This document shows positions 1-8,865 of a DNA stretch of 34,349 nt, one piece after another. Every line of letters starts with the position of its first letter. Position 1 is the first letter of the stretch. The position numbers and the translations under genes were made by a program. The notes beneath the pieces are model-generated. The model was not told the origin of the DNA. It was given only the letters and a program-made list of their open reading frames with translations, and searched no databases. Source of the DNA: Seminavis robusta (Eukaryota; Bacillariophyta; Bacillariophyceae; Naviculales; Naviculaceae); contig CAICTM010001200.1 in NCBI GenBank assembly GCA_903772945.1, forward strand, positions 1 through 34,349, given 5' to 3'.

Positions 1-15
1 AAAAGAGAGAGATTA

Positions 16-1494
16 TAACGCCTTAGTCGCAGCCAGTGTGGCCATGTACTGGCTACCAGACAAAATCAAAATCAGCCAGGCTTATTACTTTACAAAGCCG
101 ACAAGGAGCGAGTCGAGTCGAGTTCGAGTCAAGTCTGTCCTTGTACCCTGTAAGGCGTTTACGAGTTCTGTTGCACAATTGCATTCCCAGTCACCCCCTG
201 AATTGGCCAATGAGGTCACAAGCAGATACCTGTAGTACTTAGCTAGCTAGCTAGTTATCTGATACCATCGTCTTGCTTGTTTTCGTGCGTCTTTAAAAAG
301 CCTTCGTTAGCAGCCGAGGCACCTTGGCCAAAACCTCCTTCAGATTTATACTTGCTGCTCAAACAAAGGAAACGGCGCGGTGTTAGCAGCATACTAGTAT
401 CGTATTACCTTATTAGACTACCTGGTATCAACTTCTAAGCTATCCGTAAGTCCAGAGAATTCTTCGGCTAGCTGGCTGTCAACGCTCTTGACTCAGAGTT
501 CAGAGCAACGGGCTTCGGCGCAATAGTACCCTTAGATTTAATACTATTAATCAATGTGTGGAAACTGAAACAGTTCAGAGGCAACGGGCTTCCATTATTT
601 TGGGTCAGGCATTTGTAGTTCTTGGATGGGACTAGACTACTGAAAAAAAAACCTCCAACGTCCCACAAGATCAACCGCCCAATTTGCTCCATGTACTGAA
701 ATCACACAGTGCGACGCCAGCAAGCCCAATGATGAATGTGTCAGGGAATTTGAAATGGAGCACCGAACCAAAACCTTATCTCTCACAATTCCAGAATTCC
801 CGCGAAAGATCGCAAGCCCAAAAGATACCCGCCAACAGAGGTACGGCGACCATCGACTGAGGTACGGCGACAATCGCGAAACCACACCAACACGACTTCC
901 GCTCACAAAGTCCTACAAACAGAGAAGTAACAACAAAGCAACAATAATATGAGGTTCATTGCCAGTGCTGCATTTAAGGCTTTCATGGATGCATCCAACT
1001 GCTCCCCTTACATTGAAATGCGCAAGACAAGGAATCAGTTGAGCTGATGAAGTACTGTGTAAGTTTGGAGACGGTATACCCCTACTTGCAGTGTAAGCAG
1101 ATGTGAATCTCTCTTGAGCAATTCTGATGAATGGGAGCCAAGCCCATGACACGGCAAACATCTGCATGATTGCCTGGGGCAGGCAGGATGTGATTGGTAC
1201 AGTGCTGTTTAATCGTAATACATGCATGACATGTTGCCAATTGGGGGAAGGAGTTTGAGAGGGTGGTGGACATTGGGATGCTGATGCTGCCATTACAGAT
1301 TACTCGACATTGACTTACCATCAAGTGATTGCTCTCCAAGGAGAGTGGAATGAATGGTTTGAGTCATTCTACCACAAGAAGATGGAGCTCCCAGAAATTG
1401 TTTGTGCTAGTGAGATGTGGGTATTGTACAGGGCTTCTCAATTTGAGTCCTTGAATGGGCAGAATGGATCCTCCACTCACCCAATTCCTGTCAG
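16..1494 (+). repeat. Left terminal inverted repeat arm
   Basis: This arm pairs with 5950-7479 read in reverse. The match is nearly continuous, for example across 700-1010. The arm holds a GCTAGCTAGCTAG microsatellite near 240-255 and a GAGTCGAGTCGAGTT run near 110-125, both mirrored in the right arm. It includes the start of an element gene (ATG at 949), which is broken by many short deletions between about 1035 and 1300 relative to the right arm. Differences from the right arm look mostly like short insertions and deletions rather than substitutions. Confidence 0.88.
949..1494 (+). pseudogene. Broken left-arm copy of the element ORF
   Basis: From the ATG at 949 the sequence matches the start of the minus-strand ORF at 6551 for about 28 codons (MRFIASAAFK...), then loses frame. 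Between about 1035 and 1300 it lacks many stretches of 1 to about 18 nt present in the right arm. From about 1290 to 1494 the match returns (the segment reading YHQVIALQGEW is present in another frame). The copy cannot encode the full product as written. It may be a truly decayed duplicate, or the indels may be consensus errors in a long inverted repeat. The product is unidentified. Confidence 0.7.
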
Positions 1495-1502
1495 TCCCAG
1501 CT

Positions 1503-4434
1503 CTAATACTGTTGGTTGAAGGCAACAAGAGTGTCATTGTCAGAGTTTATTTGTAATTCCATAAGCCAGATATAGTAACAGTTCTTTCTTACCTTGTACT
1601 CAAACCACTCTTCCTTAGCCTTCACCAACCAAAGATGTGTTGGCTTTATGCATGATGGTCCCCATCCTTCATTCAGTGCATGGAACTCCCTTCTCTCTCT
1701 GCAGTTTCCACAATAGTCTCTAATGCAGTTTGGGCCTGGCAACTCCTCTTTCTCATGGTTGCATCTTCTGAATGCACAGGTGATACAGAATTTCTTCTTT
1801 CTAAATTTCTTCTGTGGTGGTCGCTGTAGCACTGCTGGTGGAGGTGATGGCTGAGTGTAGACAAAAGGCGCCATTGTTGTGTTTCGACGGATGGTGCCAT
1901 CAAGTGCACCGGCGGCCACCGGCCAATTCAAAGTCGTAGGATTGCCCCATGGATAAGTACTACCAGTTGTTGCCGGAGGATACACAGGCGGACGAGTGGC
2001 TTGTGGTGGATGTCGTGGTGGCATATTTCTTCTTCCTTGTCTAAGTGCCTCATTCACCTGCTCTCTGTCTGGATCGTTAGCTCGTCTAACAGTCACCGCC
2101 AATGCTGCTTGCTCACTTAACACCTTGTGATATTCCTGAATCAGCCGCTGGGACTTCCTGTTCAGGAGAACAACTGAAGTGTCACCCTTTGTCCATTCTG
2201 TGAATCTTCTTGACACTTCTAGATTCCAATCTCGCTCAAAGGCCTTGTAGCCCTGTTCATTCGGCCCAATATAACGTGGTTTCCATTCATCGAATAGAGC
2301 ACACTCTGCAGTTTCGGTTTCCATGGCTCGGACACTTGAAGCAGGATTTCGAAAAGGAATCCATTCTTTGTTTTCAGTACGCCTCTTGAATGCTTGGAGA
2401 GTACTTTCTTTCCCATTGTCATTGGGAAGAAGACGTCTCACTTCATCTGCAATTGACTGTCGGTTAACGCTGTCATTCACCCTGGCCGCCTCATCGGTTT
2501 CCACAATATCGAGTTGTGCCTGGATTTGGCGAAGTTCTTCGGTGGTGGGTTCAATGAAACTGTCATTGTTCACTCCAACGTCGGCATCTAAGTCATCACC
2601 AAACGTTTCACGGAGAAAAGAAGCCATCTCCTCATTATCTTGGGTAGTGTTGTCGCCTGATGCAACGTCGTCGTCGTCTCCATTGTCGTCTTCCTCAAAA
2701 GCTGTTTCAGCATTGGTACCATCAGTAGGATTAGACACTTGGTGTAGATTTTCAGGCAGTCGATAGTTAAAGCCCATGAATTCCTTCACACCATCATCCA
2801 CTGGAGCAGAGACGTTCCGGTAAGGGAGTTCTTCCACGGGGTATCCAATTGACTGGGCATAACTGTTGAGATGTATTAGCTTCTCTGTCTCGTAGATGAC
2901 AAAATCGTCCTGTCCCATTCGGATAATAGCCTTCCTGTTATTCTTGTTGTCGAAGAACAACCAAATGAGTCGGTCGGCCCTTGTAATACCTGCATAAAAT
3001 TAGGTTCAAAAGTGAGATAATGGATAGTGTTGAAGAGCACTGAAGGGCGAACTTACCAATATGAGTTGCCGACAGCACTTTATATGCCAAGTCCAAATTG
3101 TCTCGCTCATTGCTGTTGGTTCCTCTGGCCACAAAGACAACACCAGTTCGCTCGTTCAACCTGAAAAGATTTACAAGAGCTTGTGGTGGATCGCTTAAAC
3201 ACCCTTGGTCGACATAGGAAAACTGCTTCTGGACTGTATCTCGCACGCTGGTTCCTGACTTGAAAAACCGTTTTGGCATTGGCGATGTGGTGTCATTGGG
3301 ATCTCGAGTGGCTATTAATGCCTCCACATCTGCGTCCTTCCTGACAAAATACTTATATACAGCTTCAACGTTGGCTCGAACAGTGGCTGGACAAGGAATC
3401 GAGGCCTTTGCTTCCTTCATGGTTTCACTAACTGATGGTGGATCATAAGCCGCATCCTTCTTCCGCTTCCTAATTCTTTCCTTTGCTGCCTCGAACTCTG
3501 ACTCTTCCACACTGTACAGTGCACGGCTCATCATGGCCCTGTAAATGCCTGCTTGGGCTGAGTTTGGTTCCACAAGAATTGGATTCCACCGCTTCAGCCA
3601 GTGAAAAGGATCCAGCAACACAAGTGCCCCAGGAAACAAGTCCTTAAGCTTTTTGTAGCAGGAACAACAGTTGTCGACATACAGGACCTTCACGGCTTCG
3701 TCATTGGCGACAGGACCAAGCAGACCATGCTTGCGAAGTTCTTCTCGCTTCTTGGCAGCCAAATTTCTATTAAGGCGGTTGTGAAGCCTCCTCAGATCAT
3801 CTTCAATCTCACTGAAACTCTCAGAGTGCTTCAAGGCCTTCCAGTAAACTGTAAGACCATCCTCGTTCTGCACAGTGACCAGACACTTATATGGTTGGAA
3901 ACTGGTGCCTTGCTTTGTCCAGACACGGATTTGCTTGGCGAGCTTGTAATTGAAGTCAATCTTCAGAACTTCAGCACAAATGCCTTTCATCTTGTTGACA
4001 ATATACTCCTTCCTGAAGCCAAAAACAGCTGTTACGATACTGTCAATGTAATGCTTCGAAAGATATCTGCCGGAATATCCTTTCTTGTCCTCAAACTTGG
4101 AGAATAGGGGAGGACGATCAGGTTCGGCATCATCCTCTTTCCCTTCTTCATCCCATTGGTCTTCGTCAGCTGCCATTAACCCAACATACATGGCCAGTGC
4201 TTCGGTTGCATCCACAAATTCCTTTTCGGCATGGGTCACGTCATCTTCCAATTTCAGACAGCGACTCGCCAGATCCTCATAAAACTTGTCCACTATTCCA
4301 ATCCATCCAGGAAGCAGATGCTCCAAAGCTGGGTAATCACGAGGGTTGCAGTATGCCAGCTGCTGCGCCGAGGTAATGCCGTTGTCTGTCAGCTTCTTGA
4401 TTTTCACTGGTCCAAATCCTGGCAGAATGTTTCG
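1503..4434 (-). CDS. DDE transposase with helix-hairpin-helix and C-terminal Cys/His cluster
   Basis: Minus-strand gene body in two exons, 4434-3057 and 2989-1503, joined across a 67-bp GT-AG intron (2990-3056) that restores ATHIG|ITRADRLIW in frame. Numbering from the codon at 4407, the order is: a helix-hairpin-helix motif (LPGFGPVKIKKL) just at the start; a first acidic residue in LKIDFNYKLAK (D151); a second in VLYVDNCCSC (D245), followed by LLDPFHWLKRW; and a third in RGTNSNERDN (E434). This spacing and the RGT..E context fit eukaryotic DDE transposases. The second exon has an acidic Asp/Glu-rich linker, a Pro-rich tract and a cluster of about eight Cys with His residues (FCITCAFRRCNH ... 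YCGNC) near the C-terminus, probably zinc-binding. A possible 84-nt in-frame intron (1509-1592) lies just before the stop. No ATG exists in this frame; the stop at 4435-4437 implies an upstream exon or a frameshift. Confidence 0.75.
2990..3056 (-). other. Transposase intron (67 bp)
   Basis: On the minus strand the sequence runs ATTG|GTAAGTTCG ... TTTTATGCAG|GTATTACAAGG. Removing it joins two long frames that are otherwise offset and gives ITRADRLIWLFFDN across the junction. The consensus donor, pyrimidine-rich tail and CAG acceptor make it convincing. Confidence 0.85.
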
Positions 4435-4769
4435 CTAACCATGAACATTGCGATCTTTCTTGTCTCCAACCAGTGCGCAAACACAATGTCTTTCTTGAGT
4501 TTCCCATTGGCGGTGGAGAGAGCCATTTGCGCCTTCGTGAGGTCCAGGCGACGATCCTGCTTCCTGCGGCGCAACCTTTTCAGCTCATCATCTTCAGTCT
4601 CCTTAATCAAAAATTCATCCCTGGTCTTTGCTTTTTTCTTTGGGCACTTGGCTATGAATTCCAGGTAGGAACTCAGTGGTAGGTGCACAAGAGCTGGATG
4701 GAGAGCCCTGTTTGGTGGAGATCTCCTTCCACTGGCGCTGGAAAGGCCAGCCCCAAGGCTGGCAGCCAA
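4404..4769 (-). CDS. Transposase upstream coding segment (Lys/Arg/Glu-rich)
   Basis: This open minus-strand segment ends at a stop at 4404 that overlaps the transposase core in another frame. Its middle is strongly charged (KCPKKKAKTRDEF, then DDELKRLRRRKQDRRLD), like a nuclear-localisation or DNA-binding leader. Joining it to the core needs either a frameshift near 4435-4485 or splicing. One possible intron is 4435-4484 (50 bp, GTGTTT...GGTTAG), which would join KKDI to RNILPGFGP in frame, but its donor is weak and it is shorter than other introns here. Upstream, an alternative frame reading QRQWKEISTKQ near 4740-4700 also looks coding, so the true 5' structure is unresolved. Confidence 0.45.
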   Translation of the reverse strand: MAASLGAGLSSASGRRSPPNRALHPALVHLPLSSYLEFIAKCPKKKAKTRDEFLIKETEDDELKRLRRRKQDRRLDLTKAQMALSTANGKLKKDIVFAHWLETRKIAMFMVSETFCQDLDQ

Positions 4770-5786
4770 TGCTATTCAATCACTGTGGAAGCAATGATTG
4801 ACAGTCTAATTGCTCAATACCCTGGCACTGGCCATACAGGATCCTGTCTACTGCAGAGCTCTACTTTGCTGTTGGGTCTGTTTCTCAAGTCAACTTTACT
4901 TCTTCATTACTTCTTTTAACTATAACATGAACACAAACTCTGATTTTGCGTGAAACTCCATCCAGCCATGCAGGATACAGATCCATGCATCTCTTTTGGC
5001 TGGTATAGACCAAGCTATCTTTCTAGATTGGTCATGGCTGAGGAACTGCATCATCCTTCCTTGTAGAGGAACTCTATGTCCTCTACAGCTGTTCCTATCT
5101 TGGCTGATGGTGACACAGCTCATTGTACTGAAAGAGTGTACAGATGCAGAGCGATCTTTCCACAGACTGACCAGCACAGCTGCGCCGCCACCCATAATAT
5201 GGCCTATAGCATAATCTCATCGCTCCCCACATTGGGGTCATGGATGGGGTGCCAACAAACTTGCACATCATGGGGTTCCTCGATACTCCATGAACTGGGA
5301 GCATCTGATTTCAGTGTGGACTTGGTCGCTTACCTCAGGGTTACCAACCTCTTGATACATCAAGGTGTCCATTGCTGAGTACCACTTGACACATTTGGAG
5401 GGGCATCACATGGGCTTTTGATCAACCTCCAGTCGGTTCAGGAGAGAAAGGGTGCATTGGCATTGGTTATTGACCGTCAATTGGGATCCCACTGGTCTCC
5501 CCATACTGCATCACAGCTCATTGGCTAGGAGTATCTGTCTATCTCCCATAAGGGCCAGTGAGAACAATCTTGCCATAACGTTCATCTGGAGCCCTCAAAT
5601 GGGTTAGTTAGGTGGCAAGTTGTCACCCTAGGAGGTGGGACTGGTTGTCCTATCAGATATTGCCTCAGCTAAAGCAACAACTCGCAGAGTTCCTCAAGTT
5701 TACCAACTCCTTACATGGGTTCAAAAAAATCCCGTCCAGAGACACGACAACTTGGTGCTTGCTTGGTATGACCGGTGCAGGTCCTA
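4770..5786 (-). pseudogene. Fragmented coding-like stretch between element ORFs
   Basis: No long frame exists, but several minus-strand pieces look like coding sequence with frame changes: 5880-5665, pieces around 5600-5310, and 5304-5095 and 5195-4920 in different frames. The pieces lie end to end between the 254-codon ORF and the transposase, in the same direction. This suggests one original gene disrupted by small indels, or unrecognised introns. No conserved domain is recognised. Confidence that this is former or mis-called coding sequence is modest. Confidence 0.35.
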
Positions 5787-6551
5787 TCACATGACATGGC
5801 AGTGGCTCATTCCACAGACACCAGCTTGGGTGGGTGTTGATCCAGCCGACTGCTTCACACTTTGCTGAGTGGTGACACAAGTGTAAGTTCTCCCCATCAA
5901 CCGAAAGTGAAGGAAGTCTTGTGAGAGAGATGGTGATCCACGACGCAAACTGACAGGAATTGGGTGAGTGGAGGATCCATTCTGCCCATTCAAGGACTCA
6001 AATTGAGAAGCCCTGTACAATACCCACATCTCACTAGCACAAACAATTTCTGGGAGCTCCATCTTCTTGTGGTAGAATGACTCAAACCATTCATTCCACT
6101 CTCCTTGGAGAGCAATCACTTGATGGTAAGTCAATGTCGAGTAATCTGTAATGGCAGCATCAGCATCCAATGTCACCACCTCTCTCATCAACTCCTTCCT
6201 CCCAATTGGCAAACCAGTGTCATGCATGTTTACAAGGAGATTAAGAACAGCACTGTACCAATCACCATTCCTGCTCTTGCCCCAGGCAATCATGATGTCT
6301 AGGATGTTTGCCATTTCTGGTGTCATGGGCTTGGCTACTCCATTCATCATGAATTGCTCAAGAGAGATTCTGGGAATCTGTTCTGTAAGCACTGGCAAGT
6401 AGGGGTAATCCGTCTCTTCCTCAAAGAAATCTTTCTCAAACAAAACATACTTCAGCTCAAACTGATTCCTTGTCTTGCGCATTTCAATGTAAGGGGAGCA
6501 GTTGGATGCATCCATGAAAGCCTTAAATGCAGCACTGGCAATGAACCTCAT
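5787..6551 (-). CDS. Unidentified transposon-encoded protein, 5' part
   Basis: A 254-codon ORF starts with ATG at 6551 (MRFIASAAFK) inside the right TIR arm. I do not recognise a domain. It is rich in acidic and aromatic residues and soluble-looking, with no membrane segment or signal peptide. Only about its first 200 codons (to 5950) lie in the repeat and are duplicated in the left arm. The final ~30 codons look out of register: between 5880 and 5665 another minus-strand frame gives a more protein-like reading (AVGWINTHPSWCLWNEP). A frameshift or intron near 5880 is therefore likely, and the true protein may continue toward 4770. It could be the N-terminal region of the transposase or a separate accessory protein. 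Its start overlaps the stop of a 65-codon ORF by ATGA. Confidence 0.55.
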   Translation of the reverse strand: MRFIASAAFKAFMDASNCSPYIEMRKTRNQFELKYVLFEKDFFEEETDYPYLPVLTEQIPRISLEQFMMNGVAKPMTPEMANILDIMIAWGKSRNGDWYSAVLNLLVNMHDTGLPIGRKELMREVVTLDADAAITDYSTLTYHQVIALQGEWNEWFESFYHKKMELPEIVCASEMWVLYRASQFESLNGQNGSSTHPIPVSLRRGSPSLSQDFLHFRLMGRTYTCVTTQQSVKQSAGSTPTQAGVCGMSHCHVM

Positions 6552-7479
6552 ATTATTGTTGCTTTGTTGTTACTTCTCTGTTTGTAGGACTTTGTGAGCG
6601 GAAGTCGTGTTGGTGTGGTTTCGCGATTGTCGCCGTACCTCAGTCGATGGTCGCCGTACCTCTGTTGGCGGGTATCTTTTGGGCTTGCGATCTTTCGCGG
6701 GAATTCTGGAATTGTGAGAGATAAGGTTTTGGTTCGGTGCTCCATTTCAAATTCCCTGACACATTCATCATTGGGCTTGCTGGCGTCGCACTGTGTGATT
6801 TCAGTACATGGAGCAAATTGGGCGGTTGGATCTTGTGGGACGTTGGAGGTTTTTTTTTCAGTAGTCTAGTCCCATCCAAGAACTACAAATGACCTTGACC
6901 AAAATAATGGAAGCCCGTTGCTCTGAACTGTTTCAGTTTCACACATTGATTAATAGTAGTTAAATCTAAGGGTACTATTGCGCCGAAGCCCGTTGCTCTG
7001 AACTCTGAGTCAAGAGCGTTGACAGCCAGCTAGCCGAAGAATTCTCTGGACTTACGGATAGCTTTAGAAGTTGATACCAGGTAGTCTAATAAGGTAATAC
7101 GATACTAGTATGCTGCTAACACCGCGCCGTTTCCTTTGTTTGAGCAGCAAGTATAAATCTGAAGGAGGTTTTGGCCAAGGTGCCTCGGCTGCTAACGAAG
7201 GCTTTTTAAAGACGCACGAAAACAAGCAAGACGATGGTCAGAAGAACTAGCTAGCTAGCTAGTACTCAAGTATCTAGCTTGTGGACCTCAATTTGGCCAT
7301 TGGGGGTGACTGGGATGCAATTGTTGCCAACAAGAAGACTCGTAAACGCCTACAAGGTACAAGGAAGACTTGACTCGACTCGACTCGACTCGCTCCTTGT
7401 CGGCTTTGTAAAGTAATAAGCCTGGCTGATTTTGATGCTGGTAGCCGGTAATGGCCACACTGGCTGGACTAAGGCGTTA
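5950..7479 (-). repeat. Right terminal inverted repeat arm
   Basis: Inverted copy of the left arm, about 50 bp longer because it lacks the small deletions seen on the left. Read on the minus strand from 7479 it holds the presumed promoter and 5' leader of an element gene, a 65-codon ORF (6745-6548) identical to one in the left arm (755-952), and then the start codon of the 254-codon ORF at 6551. The arm stops inside that gene at 5950, so each terminus carries the 5' end of the same gene. Confidence 0.88.
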
Positions 7480-8448
7480 CAATGTACAGAACAGAACGAC
7501 TCAATGCAACAAGGGAAGGGTACACGTTTTCTAAATCATTCGTCCACCGTCCACAACATTCCACACATCCAACTTCTGCGCGCTTCGGTGAAAGGTCAGT
7601 GAACACCGAATAAGGTGAACATAAGCATTGGCTATAGCTGGCTATCTATTGTTTTAAGCAAGCTTGCCCGCTGCAAGCCTTGCATGGACCGAAGCTGTTC
7701 TGGATCAGTTGGCTGTTGGCTGCTGCTTCTTTCCCATCTCCCATCTCCCATCACTGCTCCCGTACCTACTTCGCCAGTAGCTAGCTCAATTTAAAATTCT
7801 CTAGACTACATGTAGTAGCGTCGTTTCATTGCATCGGGCAGAGATTCGGATTCCAGGACCTGGACTGCCATGGCTTCTTTGTTGTGGCCTAGCTAGTAGA
7901 GCAAGCAACTCGAAGTTGTCTTAGATAGCTGGCTAACAACTAACTGTGATGGCTGGGGTATCGAGGAGTCTTTAGTCTGTGCAGGGTGCCTTGGATCTTG
8001 GACAACAATCTCTCTGATATCCAGCAAGTATTGCCCCACAGCCCACAGCCCAAACTGGAGCCACGGCTGCAGAGAATGTGCGACAGGTATTGTGCTGGGT
8101 GGGTCGCGTCTTCGCGTCTTCAATAGTATTCCCCCAGCATTCCACATTCAATACTCTAATACTAGTACTAGTACTCTGCACTCGAGTAATTGATCCTGCA
8201 GATCTTGGTCATCACGTCGCGCCAAACCATTTCTAGCTAGAGCGGACCACTGAACACAGAACCATTACTTTTGCTATCTAGCTAGAGCTAGACCCGCTAC
8301 GAGCCTGTACTCTAGCTAGAGGCATCTAGACTAATAAGAAACAAACTTTTATTAAAGGCTGCTCCCCCCTCTGGACTTGTACCGCTGAACGGAGCCATAG
8401 CGTTCTCATAGCCCGGATGCACAAGACACCGTGCACGTACCAGCTCTA
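7480..8448. other. Gene-free spacer right of the transposon
   Basis: No supported gene. The stretch is low-complexity in places, with CTAGCTAG-type palindromes near 8231-8330 and TACTAGTACTAGTACT near 8159-8173. Short ORFs on the minus strand near 7893-8181 show no coding features and are ignored. Confidence 0.6.
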
Positions 8449-8865
8449 GTAGGAGGGGCAGGACCGTCCGACGGACTTCTCTCAGGCTTTAAAAACTGCC
8501 ACAACTGACTCAAAATCCTGGTTCTGTTAAGCGGATGTAAGAGGATGTGAAGATTTAAGAGGATGTTTAAGAGGATGTTGAGTATTTAAGAGGGTGTTGT
8601 TAAGAGGATGTTTATTTAAGAGGATGTTCATTCGTGATAAGAGGAAGCTCTATGGTGTTTCAATGAAGGCTTAAGAGGATGTTTCGAAGCTTTAAGAGGA
8701 TGTTGTTAAGAGGATGTATATTTAAGAGGATGTTTAAGAGGAAGTTGAAGATTTAAGAGGATGTTAAGAGGATGTTAAGAGGATGTTTAAGAGGATGTTG
8801 TCAGTCGTGGCAATTTCAATGTTTTTAAATCCATAGCGAAAACCGTCGGACGGTTCAGGGCCTAC
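8449..8865. mobile_element. MITE-like element with internal minisatellite
   Basis: A 417-bp unit has imperfect inverted ends. The left runs GTAGGAGGGGCAGGACCGTC and on through CGACGG, TTTAAAAACTG and CCACAACTGAC. The right, read in reverse, runs GTAGGCCCTGAACCGTC and on through CGACGG, TTTAAAAACATTG and CCACGACTGAC. The arms are about 55-65 bp. TCTA directly precedes the left end (8445-8448) and directly follows the right end (8866-8869), a candidate 4-bp target-site duplication. It has no coding capacity. The interior is filled by a tandem array. Confidence 0.7.
8527..8800 (+). repeat. Degenerate minisatellite, core AAGAGGATGT
   Basis: About 13 exact copies of AAGAGGATGT plus about four variants (for example AAGCGGATGT, AAGAGGGTGT, AAGAGGAAGT) are mostly preceded by TT or TTT, giving an 11-14 bp core period with irregular insertions. 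A longer interruption lies near 8629-8672. The array occupies nearly all of the MITE interior. Confidence 0.9.

Larger units (their letters stand above)
16..7479. mobile_element. DNA transposon with ~1.5-kb terminal inverted repeats
   Basis: The two ends are inverted copies: the left starts TAACGCCTTAGTC at 16 and the right ends with its reverse complement at 7479. The arms run inward to a CTGTCAG junction at 1494 and 5950. The unique interior encodes, on the minus strand, a transposase with a D-D-E signature. Long TIRs with an intron-bearing DDE transposase are typical of eukaryotic cut-and-paste elements (Mutator-like elements often have long TIRs), but I cannot assign a superfamily. The flanks (ending gagatta on the left, starting caatgta on the right) show no obvious target-site duplication, so the outer limits could be off by a few bases. 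Confidence 0.85.

Noticed and set aside
2323..2766. 147-codon plus-strand Ser-rich ORF within the transposon
   Set aside because: It is antisense to the acidic linker of the transposase, and its Ser-rich translation is what the complement of Asp/Glu codons gives.
1..7490. Target-site duplication for the large transposon
   Set aside because: Bases outside the TAACGCC...GGCGTTA ends do not match between the sides for any plausible length. Only 15 bp of left flank are visible.
8527..8800. Regularly repeated unit resembling a CRISPR array
   Set aside because: Units are about 10-14 bp, mostly adjacent and degenerate, with no uniform unique spacers. The context is eukaryotic and inside inverted ends.
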